Origin: an uncultured Eubacteriales bacterium | Lineage (GTDB): Bacteria > Bacillota > Clostridia > Lachnospirales > Cellulosilyticaceae | DNA: 64,000 nucleotides | Direction: 5' to 3' | Assembly (NCBI GenBank): GCA_900551325.1 | Contig: URVM01000001.1 | Span: 186,001-250,000 of the forward strand | Shown: positions 26,552 through 33,877 of the stretch, piece by piece | How the letters are laid out: every line of letters starts with the position of its first letter | Numbering within the stretch: the stretch's first letter is position 1 | The notes under the pieces: model-generated | The model's database searches: none | What the model was told of the DNA's origin: nothing | Seen by the model: the letters and a program-made list of their open reading frames with translations, nothing else | Translations under genes and position numbers: made by a program

Positions 26552-27355
26552 CTAAAACATATTCAATTTCTCATCTACTGTTATTTTTTTAACCTTTTTA
26601 CTACCATATTTATGAACAAATAAAATTTTGTCTATTTGCATAGTCAAGCTACCAGGTTCTATGGTGGTACAATGTAAAAAGTCTCTTACATATTTTTCTT
26701 CAACTTCTTCAGATGAAAGAACTTCTTTTAAAACATCTTCTAATTCTTCTTTGCTAATTTTATTTACAACATATCTAATAACTAAAATATTAACTTTTAA
26801 TAATTTAAGTATTTTCTCTTTCGTTAAATCCTGAATAAAATTTATAGCACTTTCATTATGCTTTAGCGCTATACATTCTATATGAAAGCTTGGGGACGGA
26901 ATATATCTTAATGCCTCATAACTTATTTTCACAGCTTCTTCTTGTACACTTTCATAAGGCTCTTTAATAAATTTAATGGCATCATAGTTTTTCTTTACTG
27001 CTAATAATTGTAACCTTTCACTTGGCTCCTTAACGTATTGAATAGCCCATCCCGCTTGTTCTATAGCAAGTTCTACTACCTTATCTGTAGGATTCTTAAT
27101 GTACTCTAAAAGATTCCATCTCTTCTCTACTACTTTTATCATTATTTCTTCTGTAGGTTCTTCAATAAACTTAATGGCATTAGGATTATTCTCTATAGCT
27201 AAAATTTCCATCTCTCTTGTTGGATTTTTAATATATTGTAGTACTAACCCATCTTTACTTACAGCTAATAGCTTCATCTCATCTGTAGGATTATCTATTG
27301 TTTTTATAATAGGAGGATTCATACTTATCGATCTCATAAGTTGTGCTTCATCCAT
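26552..27355 (-). CDS. 22-residue helical-repeat protein of unknown function
   Basis: The 267-residue protein is built from nine gapless 22-residue repeats (about 14-211) of the form x-x-AI-x-(F/Y)I-x-(N/E)P(T/S)-E-x-x-x-x-A(V/I)-x-x-N, then a charged tail. The repeats resemble the DUF4116-like helical repeats of some bacterial and phage proteins. Such arrays form curved solenoids that bind protein or peptide. It is the first gene of the operon, 11 nt before the MoxR gene, and is presumably the recognition subunit of the trio. This role is inference. The terminal repeats are the most diverged. Confidence 0.7.
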   Translation of the reverse strand: MDEAQLMRSISMNPPIIKTIDNPTDEMKLLAVSKDGLVLQYIKNPTREMEILAIENNPNAIKFIEEPTEEIMIKVVEKRWNLLEYIKNPTDKVVELAIEQAGWAIQYVKEPSERLQLLAVKKNYDAIKFIKEPYESVQEEAVKISYEALRYIPSPSFHIECIALKHNESAINFIQDLTKEKILKLLKVNILVIRYVVNKISKEELEDVLKEVLSSEEVEEKYVRDFLHCTTIEPGSLTMQIDKILFVHKYGSKKVKKITVDEKLNMF

Positions 27356-27454
27356 CTTATTCCCTTCTTTCTATTTCTACAAATTACATACACTTATATC
27401 TATAAATGATTATAACCTATAATTCTTTAATTTTACTTAATACTATTATATATT

Positions 27455-27483
27455 ATTGTAACAGAAAATCACCCAAATAACAA
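27455..27483 (-). promoter_or_regulatory. Putative promoter of the repeat-MoxR-VWA operon
   Basis: Minus-strand TTGTTA, 17-nt spacer, TACAAT. It would give a leader of about 90 nt. A second TATAAT nearer the gene has no good -35. Confidence 0.4.
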
Positions 27484-27550
27484 TTATTATTAGTTACTGA
27501 ATATATAAACTATTAATCCTTAAATTTACCTTTCTAAAGATCTATTTGGT

Positions 27551-27592
27551 AACAAAAAATAGCCACTAGCATATATGCTAGTGGCTATTTCA
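27551..27592 (-). terminator. Terminator after the DcuC-type transporter gene
   Basis: A perfect 17-bp stem (AAATAGCCACTAGCATA with its complement), essentially loop-free, followed by TTTTTTGTTACC on the minus strand. Confidence 0.8.
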
Positions 27593-27600
27593 TTTGATTC

Positions 27601-29019
27601 TTATAGGAATACCATCATTGATAAGATGAACATGAAGATTGTTCCACCAATCATTGGTACTGATGTACGTTTAATAATATCCATTGGATTATCTTTTGTT
27701 GTACCTGCAATGATAATGATAACTGCTGCTACTGGTGATACTGCACGAAGTAAGTTTCCTGCAAGTCCCATAGGAATTGTTACCGCATAAGGATTAATAC
27801 CTGCTGCTTCTGCAAGTGGTACCATAAGAGGAACCATAGCGTAGAATAATGCTACACCACTACCACTTAAGATAACGATAAGAGCTGTTACACCTACAAG
27901 GATAAGTGGTAATACGAATCCCATACCGCTACCATTTAAGCCTGTCATTGCACCTTGTAATGCATCAATAAGACCGATTGATTTAAGACCTGTTACAAAT
28001 ACTGATGCTGCTACAAGTAATGCTACGATAGAAATAGAGTTACCCATACCATCGAAGAATTTTTGTGTTGTTGCTAAAACTTTGCTGCTTCCTTTATGTC
28101 TAATAAGTTCACATACGATTGCTAAAATAAAGCTTATAAGTGTTGCAAGCTCAACACCAATGTTGATTGTTACGCCTGTTGTCATTTGAACTGCATAAGT
28201 AGCAAGTAAGATGAAGATTGGGAATAATGGTAAAATAGCATATACTAATTTGTATAAGAATGAACCTTTAATTTCTTTAACTTCAGATTTTACTTCTTCT
28301 TCTTTTACAGCTGTAACAGTTTGTTTTTTATCCATGTATTTTTGCCAGAAGTAGTGAAGTGCTGCCATAAATACAATAGTTGGAATAGATACTAATGCAT
28401 GATGTTTAAATACATATTCTGTTACTGTAAGTCCTGCGTATTGTGGTAATTTAACAAGTTCTTCTACAATAGCAACGTTGTCTCCACCAAGTGGTGTTGG
28501 AACGATTGTTGCACTTGTTGCAATAATAGCTCCGATAGTTAATCTTGACATACCTGCACTTCTTAAAATTGGATAAAGTGTAGCAAGTAAGATAATAGCT
28601 AAGTTACTAGCACTTGGTATAACAAGTGATAAAACATTTCCTAAGATAAATACTACTGGTACTAATACATATACTGATTTAATCTTTTTAAGTGGTTTTG
28701 TCATAACACTTACTGTTACGTCATTTGCCCCAATTGCACTCATATAAGCTGAGTAACCACCTAACATTAAGATGATAAATCCTGCTGCTGGTAAAGTTGC
28801 TTTAAATTGTTCAACTACTGCAAAAATAGGATCTAATAAACTTATTCCTGAACTTTCAAAGCCTTTCATAGAAATGCCTTGTCCTGCAACGATTGCAATG
28901 TACATAAGTACAATACCTACTGCGAGTAATGTAATCTTAATGTCCATTTTTTTGATGAGCATATAACCAATACATCCGATAGCAAGTGCTGCTACAATCA
29001 TCATTACGTAGATATTCAT
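27601..29019 (-). CDS. DcuC-family (C4-dicarboxylate-type) transporter, probably for a nucleoside or pentose in this context
   Basis: A 472-residue polytopic membrane protein with about twelve hydrophobic segments. NVLSLVIPSASNLAIILLATLYPI, GAIIATSATIVPTPLGGDN and IVILSGSGVALFYAMVPL match the DcuC/ArsB-IT superfamily pattern. Characterised members carry C4-dicarboxylates. Its gene follows a nucleoside hydrolase and ribokinase, so a nucleoside or ribose-like substrate is a reasonable inference, though no residue proves it. GGAGGATATT precedes the ATG. It is last of the three-gene operon and ends at a strong terminator. Confidence 0.75.
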   Translation of the reverse strand: MNIYVMMIVAALAIGCIGYMLIKKMDIKITLLAVGIVLMYIAIVAGQGISMKGFESSGISLLDPIFAVVEQFKATLPAAGFIILMLGGYSAYMSAIGANDVTVSVMTKPLKKIKSVYVLVPVVFILGNVLSLVIPSASNLAIILLATLYPILRSAGMSRLTIGAIIATSATIVPTPLGGDNVAIVEELVKLPQYAGLTVTEYVFKHHALVSIPTIVFMAALHYFWQKYMDKKQTVTAVKEEEVKSEVKEIKGSFLYKLVYAILPLFPIFILLATYAVQMTTGVTINIGVELATLISFILAIVCELIRHKGSSKVLATTQKFFDGMGNSISIVALLVAASVFVTGLKSIGLIDALQGAMTGLNGSGMGFVLPLILVGVTALIVILSGSGVALFYAMVPLMVPLAEAAGINPYAVTIPMGLAGNLLRAVSPVAAVIIIIAGTTKDNPMDIIKRTSVPMIGGTIFMFILSMMVFL

Positions 29020-29078
29020 AATATCCTCCCTTTACTTGGTGTCACCTTGTGGTCATTTTTGTATTATACTTTTTATTA

Positions 29079-29999
29079 TTAATGGCAGTTTTTAATGCTT
29101 TCCATGAACCACTCATTAAATGCTTGTGCATCAATTTCTGTACAAGCATAAGCATTAGGCTCACGTTTCATGTAGTTTCTAAGGTCAACTACTGTACATC
29201 CTCTTGTCATGCTTCCGTTTAATTCAACATCAATAAATGTATGCTCTACTTTAAATAATTCAGGATTTAAAAGGTATGCAACTGCTGTTGCATCATACAT
29301 TCTAAGACCTGTTTTTAAGCTACCACCACGATAGTGTTGGAATAAACCATAAATCATTTCACCTACACGGTTAAGCTCTTTAACAGCTACACAGTTTTCT
29401 GGAAGAATTTGTGCCGTCATACCGATATCAAGACCTACCATTGTAACTTTAACGCCTGAGTTAAATACAATTTTTGCAGCCTCTGGATCATTTGCAATGT
29501 TAAACTCAGACATTACACCTTTGTTTCCTCTTGCTAATGAACCACCCATTAAAATAATTTCTTCAATATTTCCTTTAACTTCTGGGAACATTTTAAGAAG
29601 TAATCCGATATTTGTTAATGGTCCAATTGGTACAAGTGTTACCTTTTCTGGACTTTCCATAATTGTTCTTCTCATTGCAAGTACTGCATGTTCGTCTAAA
29701 AGAAGACTTTTATCTCCTTCTTCAAAGTCATAACCATCCATACCGCTTGCACCATGTACACTTGTTGCTTCTTCTAATACTTCAATAAGTGGCTCTGTAG
29801 CACCTTTTGCAACAGGAACATTTTTACCAAAGAATTTAAGAAGTTTTAAAGTATTATTTGTTACAACATCAATGTTTACGTTACCTGCGATTGTTGTAAT
29901 AAGTTTTACATCTACTTTTTCTGAGTAAAGTGCAATAGCTAATGCAACTGCATCATCAATTCCTGGGTCTGTATCAATAATAATAGGTCTTTTGTTCAT
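29079..29999 (-). CDS. Inosine-uridine-type nucleoside hydrolase
   Basis: The 306-residue protein has the Ca-binding DTDPGIDDAVAL motif (9-20) of the IUNH family, the GPLTNIGLLL loop (about 125-134), and a NIANDPEAA segment. It would hydrolyse ribonucleosides to ribose and base in the cytosol. It lies 13 nt after the ribokinase gene, so the released ribose can be phosphorylated at once. TAAGGAGG precedes the ATG. There is no signal peptide, so nucleosides must first be imported, possibly by the adjacent DcuC-type carrier. Confidence 0.88.
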   Translation of the reverse strand: MNKRPIIIDTDPGIDDAVALAIALYSEKVDVKLITTIAGNVNIDVVTNNTLKLLKFFGKNVPVAKGATEPLIEVLEEATSVHGASGMDGYDFEEGDKSLLLDEHAVLAMRRTIMESPEKVTLVPIGPLTNIGLLLKMFPEVKGNIEEIILMGGSLARGNKGVMSEFNIANDPEAAKIVFNSGVKVTMVGLDIGMTAQILPENCVAVKELNRVGEMIYGLFQHYRGGSLKTGLRMYDATAVAYLLNPELFKVEHTFIDVELNGSMTRGCTVVDLRNYMKREPNAYACTEIDAQAFNEWFMESIKNCH

Positions 30000-30012
30000 G
30001 CTCGTAGCCTCC

Positions 30013-30927
30013 TTAGTTATTCATGTATGTGATTAATTCTTCTCTAGTTGGTATAGCTGATTGTGCACCATGCTTCATAACAGTTAGTGCAGCTACCTTA
30101 CCAGCTTCCTCAATGCTATCTTCTAATTTTCTTCCTGTAGATAAGCTGTATGCTAAGCTTCCAATATAAGAATCACCTGCTGCTGTTGTATCTACTGCTT
30201 CAACTTTTTCTGCTTGGAATTTTAAAATTTTACCGTTTGTATAAAGGGCACTACCTTTACTTCCTAAAGTAATAATTATTTCTTTTACGCCTCTTGCACT
30301 AAAGTACTGGCAAATTTCTTTATAATCTTCTTCAGTATTTGGATAAATACCTGTCATGATTTCACATTCACTTTGGTTAAGTACGATTAAATCAATGAAT
30401 GCATAAGTTTCATCTTTAATCTTTTTAGCTGGTGCTGGATTGAAAATAGTATATAACCCTTTTTCTTTTGCTAACTTAAATGATTCTTCTACTACTTCCA
30501 TTGGTGTTTCAAGTTGTGCAATCCAAAGGTCACCAGACTCTGTTTGTGTATCTAATACACTTTTTACTTCTTCTAATGTAATATCAAAGTTACTTCCTGC
30601 ATCAAGAACGATACGGTTATCATTGTCACATTTTAAGATCATTGCAATACCACTTGTTACTGTCTCACTTTTAAATACATTTTCTGTATTTACATTGTAA
30701 CCTTTTAATGCTTCTATAAGTTGGTCGGCGAACATATCTTTACCAACTTTACCGATCATATATGTATTACCACCTAGTTTGCTACAAGCAACTGCTTGAT
30801 TAGCGCCCTTACCTCCTGGATTATACATAAAACCACTTCCGTGAAGTGTTTCTCCATTTTGAGGGATATAAGGTGTATTAATTACCATATCCATGTTTAA
30901 ACTACCAAATACAAATATTTTCTTCAT
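30013..30927 (-). CDS. rbsK: Ribokinase
   Basis: The 304-residue PfkB-family kinase has the N-terminal ribokinase pattern FGSLNMDMVI, GGKGANQAVACSKLGG (substrate loop) and the catalytic VDTTAAGDSYIGSL motif (about 238-251). It phosphorylates ribose at C5. It is first of the rbsK-hydrolase-transporter operon, which faces away from the LacI regulator gene, with a consensus promoter and a CG-centred operator between them. AGGAGGATATTAG precedes the ATG. Confidence 0.9.
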   Translation of the reverse strand: MKKIFVFGSLNMDMVINTPYIPQNGETLHGSGFMYNPGGKGANQAVACSKLGGNTYMIGKVGKDMFADQLIEALKGYNVNTENVFKSETVTSGIAMILKCDNDNRIVLDAGSNFDITLEEVKSVLDTQTESGDLWIAQLETPMEVVEESFKLAKEKGLYTIFNPAPAKKIKDETYAFIDLIVLNQSECEIMTGIYPNTEEDYKEICQYFSARGVKEIIITLGSKGSALYTNGKILKFQAEKVEAVDTTAAGDSYIGSLAYSLSTGRKLEDSIEEAGKVAALTVMKHGAQSAIPTREELITYMNN

Positions 30928-30966
30928 TCTAATATCCTCCTCATGATCTCAGAGGTAATTCCTAGA

Positions 30967-30978
30967 TAAAACGGTTTA
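30967..30978. promoter_or_regulatory. Putative LacI-type operator of the ribokinase operon
   Basis: TAAAACGGTTTA, a near-perfect CG-centred palindrome lying right at the predicted transcription start. The LacI gene divergent from it (31239) is the likely owner. Confidence 0.65.
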
Positions 30979-30988
30979 CCTGTATATA

Positions 30989-31017
30989 ATATTAACATTT
31001 ACTAGTATTTATGTCAA
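30989..31017 (-). promoter_or_regulatory. Promoter of the ribokinase operon
   Basis: Minus-strand TTGACA, 17-nt spacer, TAATAT. The start site falls at about 30983, next to the operator. The other 200 bases of this intergenic region (31018-31238) show nothing I can name. Confidence 0.75.
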
Positions 31018-31238
31018 AGAACTTCTTTGATTTGCTATCAGTTTTATCATTTTACATATTTTCTACCTTAAGTTTTTGTGCATTATGCACATATGTTAAC
31101 TAGGTGATTTATAGGTGCTTATGTTCATTTCATCTGTACTGTATTATATTATAAAAGGAAAATACTTTTTTATCTTTTCAATTTGTATGTTACAATGCTA
31201 TATATATTAAGCATTCTATTTAGAGAAAGGACTTCATT

Positions 31239-32255
31239 ATGTCTATTACAATTAAAGAAATTGCCAAATTAGCCAATGTCTCTGCTACTAGTGTTTCTTT
31301 GGTATTAAATAATAAACCTTGTCGTATTTCTAAAGAAACCCAGGAGAAAATACGCGCTATTGCCACCCAGTACAACTATAAAGCAAATCCTATAGCAAGG
31401 GGCTTAGCTACTAAAAAAAGTAATTCACTTGGACTTCTTATTCCAAATATAGAAAATACCTATTTCTCTAACATTACTAAAAGCATTAGCTCCCACACCC
31501 AAGGCTCAGGCTATAGTCTACTTCTTACCCACTCTAATGATACATATACTGAAGATTTACATCTTATAAAAGAACTCATTAATCGTGGTGTAGAAGGTCT
31601 ATTTCTTATACTTTCAGATGCTACCTTTAAGGGCAATCGCTTTGAAAAGATTTATAATTTACTTCAAAGTTCTAATACACCATATGTACTTATTGACCGT
31701 ATTCCTTCTGGCTATACTTGTAACAAAATTTATGTAGACAATGAGCAAGGTGGTTACTTAGCAGGTAAGTATCTTATTGAACAAGGGCATACTAAAATTG
31801 GTTATATTGAAAATCCTCATTCCTTAAATGGCAAAAGACGTATTACTGGCTTTAAAAGAGCACTTTTAGAACATGGTATGAATGTTTCACCTGAACTTAT
31901 TGCACAAGGTGACTTTTCTGTAGAGAGTGGTTATTTAGCTGGCGATATCTACTCACGCTTTAATGTTAGTGCTGTCTTTGCAAGCAATGACTTAATGGCC
32001 TATGGTCTTATTCAAAACTTTAGAAAAAGGGAAATAAAACCTATGGTAGATATTGAAATTATTGGCTACGATAATTTATTCTTTACTCAGCTATATGATT
32101 TTCCTTTTGCTTCTATTGACCAAAATATTTCTGACATTGGAACTTATGCCTTTAATCTTATTTTAAAACATATGGAAGATCCTACTCTTCCTTGTGAGGA
32201 AATTTGTCTTTTGCCTAAACTTAGTTTAAATCATAAAGATACTAGACTTATGTAA
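31239..32255 (+). CDS. LacI-family regulator of the nucleoside/ribose module
   Basis: The 338-residue protein starts with a LacI helix-turn-helix (TIKEIAKLANVSATSVSLVLNN, 3-24) and has a ligand-binding domain similar to RbsR/PurR (LIPNIENTYFSNI, FKGNRFEKI, YIENPHSLNGKRR). It diverges from the ribokinase operon, and the site TAAAACGGTTTA lies between. A repressor released by ribose or a phosphorylated sugar is the simplest reading. AAAGGA precedes the ATG; no terminator separates it from the GntR gene. Confidence 0.86.
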   Translation: MSITIKEIAKLANVSATSVSLVLNNKPCRISKETQEKIRAIATQYNYKANPIARGLATKKSNSLGLLIPNIENTYFSNITKSISSHTQGSGYSLLLTHSNDTYTEDLHLIKELINRGVEGLFLILSDATFKGNRFEKIYNLLQSSNTPYVLIDRIPSGYTCNKIYVDNEQGGYLAGKYLIEQGHTKIGYIENPHSLNGKRRITGFKRALLEHGMNVSPELIAQGDFSVESGYLAGDIYSRFNVSAVFASNDLMAYGLIQNFRKREIKPMVDIEIIGYDNLFFTQLYDFPFASIDQNISDIGTYAFNLILKHMEDPTLPCEEICLLPKLSLNHKDTRLM

Positions 32256-32310
32256 TAAGCTTGCCTTATAATAAACTCAAATTGACTTTATAACGAAAGA
32301 AGGTTTTTTC

Positions 32311-33048
32311 TTGAATCGTCTAAATAATTTTATTCCCCTTTATTATCAACTGAAGCAAATTCTTGTTGAAATGATTGAGAATGAAGAAATAAAACCTGAT
32401 GAGCCTATTCCATCTGAACCCAAACTTATGAGTACCTATAATCTTAGTCGTACTACCGTTCGTAAAGCTATTGATGAGCTTGTAAATGAAGGCTTTTTAT
32501 ATCGTATTCAAGGTAAGGGTACTTTTGTAAAAGGACGAGGCTTTGAACAAGCACTTATACAGCTTTCTGGCTGTAGTGAAGATATTCGTAGATTAGGTCT
32601 TACACCTTATCCAAAAGTATTAGAAGCTTGTATTACTAAGCCATCTAAACGTATTGCCCACATACTTGGTATACTAGATGGTGAATCTGTATTTTATATG
32701 GATCGTATTGTATATGGTGATGATTTACCTATTAACCGTAACAAAAGTTATATTCCCTATAAGTATGTACCTGGTATTGAGAAAATTGACTTCAATAAAG
32801 AATCTCTCTATAAAGTACTAGAACAAGATTATAAAATTAAAATTCTAAAGGCTATTCGTAGCATTGAAGCAATACTAGCAAATGATGAAGTAGCTGATTC
32901 TTTAGAAACATCTCCAGGCTCTCCTGTACTTCTTTTTAAAGGACAAGTTATAGCTATTACAGAGGATGGGAAAGAATTTCCTATTGAACATTTTGAAGCT
33001 ATATACCGTTCTGATCAATTCAAGTTTTATATTGAGCAACATCGCTAA
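32311..33048 (+). CDS. GntR-family (HutC/UTRA) regulator
   Basis: The 245-residue protein has a GntR winged helix (IPLYYQLKQILVEMIENEEI; SEPKLMSTYNLSRTTVRKAIDELVNEGF) and a UTRA ligand domain (about 95-235). The start is TTG with AAGAAGG 7 nt upstream. It follows the LacI gene by 55 nt and precedes the transaldolase-transketolase operon. The latter carries a 12-bp palindrome of the GntR/HutC kind (TTGTACGTACAA) at its transcription start. It is therefore probably the pentose-phosphate operon regulator; the effector may be a sugar phosphate. Confidence 0.85.
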   Translation: MNRLNNFIPLYYQLKQILVEMIENEEIKPDEPIPSEPKLMSTYNLSRTTVRKAIDELVNEGFLYRIQGKGTFVKGRGFEQALIQLSGCSEDIRRLGLTPYPKVLEACITKPSKRIAHILGILDGESVFYMDRIVYGDDLPINRNKSYIPYKYVPGIEKIDFNKESLYKVLEQDYKIKILKAIRSIEAILANDEVADSLETSPGSPVLLFKGQVIAITEDGKEFPIEHFEAIYRSDQFKFYIEQHR

Positions 33049-33082
33049 AATACTATCTAAGACTTTTGTCCTAGGTAGTATT
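33048..33082 (+). terminator. Terminator after the GntR gene
   Basis: AATACTATCTAAG pairs with CCTAGGTAGTATT (one G-U), followed by TTTTTTTTATT. Confidence 0.8.
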
Positions 33083-33108
33083 TTTTTTATTCTTTCATAA
33101 AATAATAG

Positions 33109-33137
33109 TTGAAGGAGTGTTTTATTTATGCTATAAC
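33109..33137 (+). promoter_or_regulatory. Promoter of the transaldolase-transketolase operon
   Basis: TTGAAG (-35), 17-nt spacer, TATAAC (-10). The start site is predicted near 33144, inside the palindrome at 33142. Confidence 0.7.
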
Positions 33138-33141
33138 TAAC

Positions 33142-33153
33142 TTGTACGTACAA
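33142..33153. promoter_or_regulatory. Putative GntR operator
   Basis: TTGTACGTACAA, a perfect 12-bp palindrome at the predicted start site. It resembles HutC/TreR-type sites (TTGTATATACAA). The GntR gene just upstream is the likely owner. Confidence 0.65.
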
Positions 33154-33164
33154 CCCAACAACAT

Positions 33165-33181
33165 AATGACTGGTTGTCATT
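33165..33181. promoter_or_regulatory. Second inverted repeat in the transaldolase leader
   Basis: AATGAC-TGGTT-GTCATT, 6-bp arms, 12 bp past the GntR palindrome. It may be a second operator or a 5' hairpin in the message. Confidence 0.35.
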
Positions 33182-33211
33182 AAAATATAGATATTATTGG
33201 AGGTTTCTATT

Positions 33212-33877
33212 ATGAAATTATTTATTGATACTGCAAACACAGCTGATATTCGTTTAGCAAATGACCTTGGTGTTATTTGTGGTGTAACAACTAACCCTTC
33301 TCTTATTGCTAAAGAAGGACTTGTATTTGAAGAAGTTATTAAAGAGATTACAACTATCGTAGATGGACCAATTAGTGCAGAAGTTGTTTCTCTAGATTCT
33401 GAAGGCATGGTAAAAGAAGCTTTAGAGCTTGTTAAAATTCATGAAAACATCGTTATTAAACTTCCTATGACACTTGAAGGTTTAAAAGCAACTAAAATCC
33501 TTTCTTCAAAAGGTATTAAAACAAACGTTACTTTAATCTTCTCTGCAACACAAGCACTTCTTGCTGCACGTGCAGGTGCAACTTATGTAAGTCCATTCTT
33601 AGGTCGTCTTGATGATATTGGCTCAAATGGTATGATTCTTATTCAAGACATTGTAGAAATCTTCAATACACATAACATCAAAACAGAAATTATTGCAGCA
33701 AGTGTTCGTAACCCAATTCACGTAATTGAAGCTGCTAAAGCTGGTGCACATATTGCTACAATTCCATACAACGTTATTGCTCAAATGGCAATGCACCCTC
33801 TTACAAATGCAGGTATTGAAAAATTCATGGCTGACTGGAAAAACTTTGAGGAGGGACTTCAAAATGATGCAAAATAA
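33212..33877 (+). CDS. Transaldolase / fructose-6-phosphate aldolase family protein
   Basis: The 221-residue protein has the short TalC/FSA architecture: MKLFIDTANTADIRLANDLG, GVTTNPSLIAKEG, and the Schiff-base lysine in IVIKLPMT (about residue 84). It transfers a dihydroxyacetone unit between sugar phosphates in the non-oxidative pentose phosphate pathway, or cleaves fructose 6-phosphate. The true start is the ATG at 33212 behind GGAGG; a TTG at 33197 lies ahead of that site. It overlaps the transketolase gene by 14 nt, so the two are translationally coupled. Confidence 0.88.
   Translation: MKLFIDTANTADIRLANDLGVICGVTTNPSLIAKEGLVFEEVIKEITTIVDGPISAEVVSLDSEGMVKEALELVKIHENIVIKLPMTLEGLKATKILSSKGIKTNVTLIFSATQALLAARAGATYVSPFLGRLDDIGSNGMILIQDIVEIFNTHNIKTEIIAASVRNPIHVIEAAKAGAHIATIPYNVIAQMAMHPLTNAGIEKFMADWKNFEEGLQNDAK

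Noticed and set aside
26552..27355. CRISPR-like or DNA-level repeat array
   Set aside because: The 66-bp periodicity is at protein level only; DNA copies differ too much and there are no unique spacers.
24030..27355. Prophage or mobile element origin for the repeat-MoxR-VWA operon
   Set aside because: No integrase, transposase, att-like repeat or shift in base composition at its borders.
33726..33863. Longer N terminus of transketolase overlapping transaldolase
   Set aside because: The extra residues match no transketolase and overlap the transaldolase gene by 152 nt; GAGGAGGG marks the ATG at 33864.
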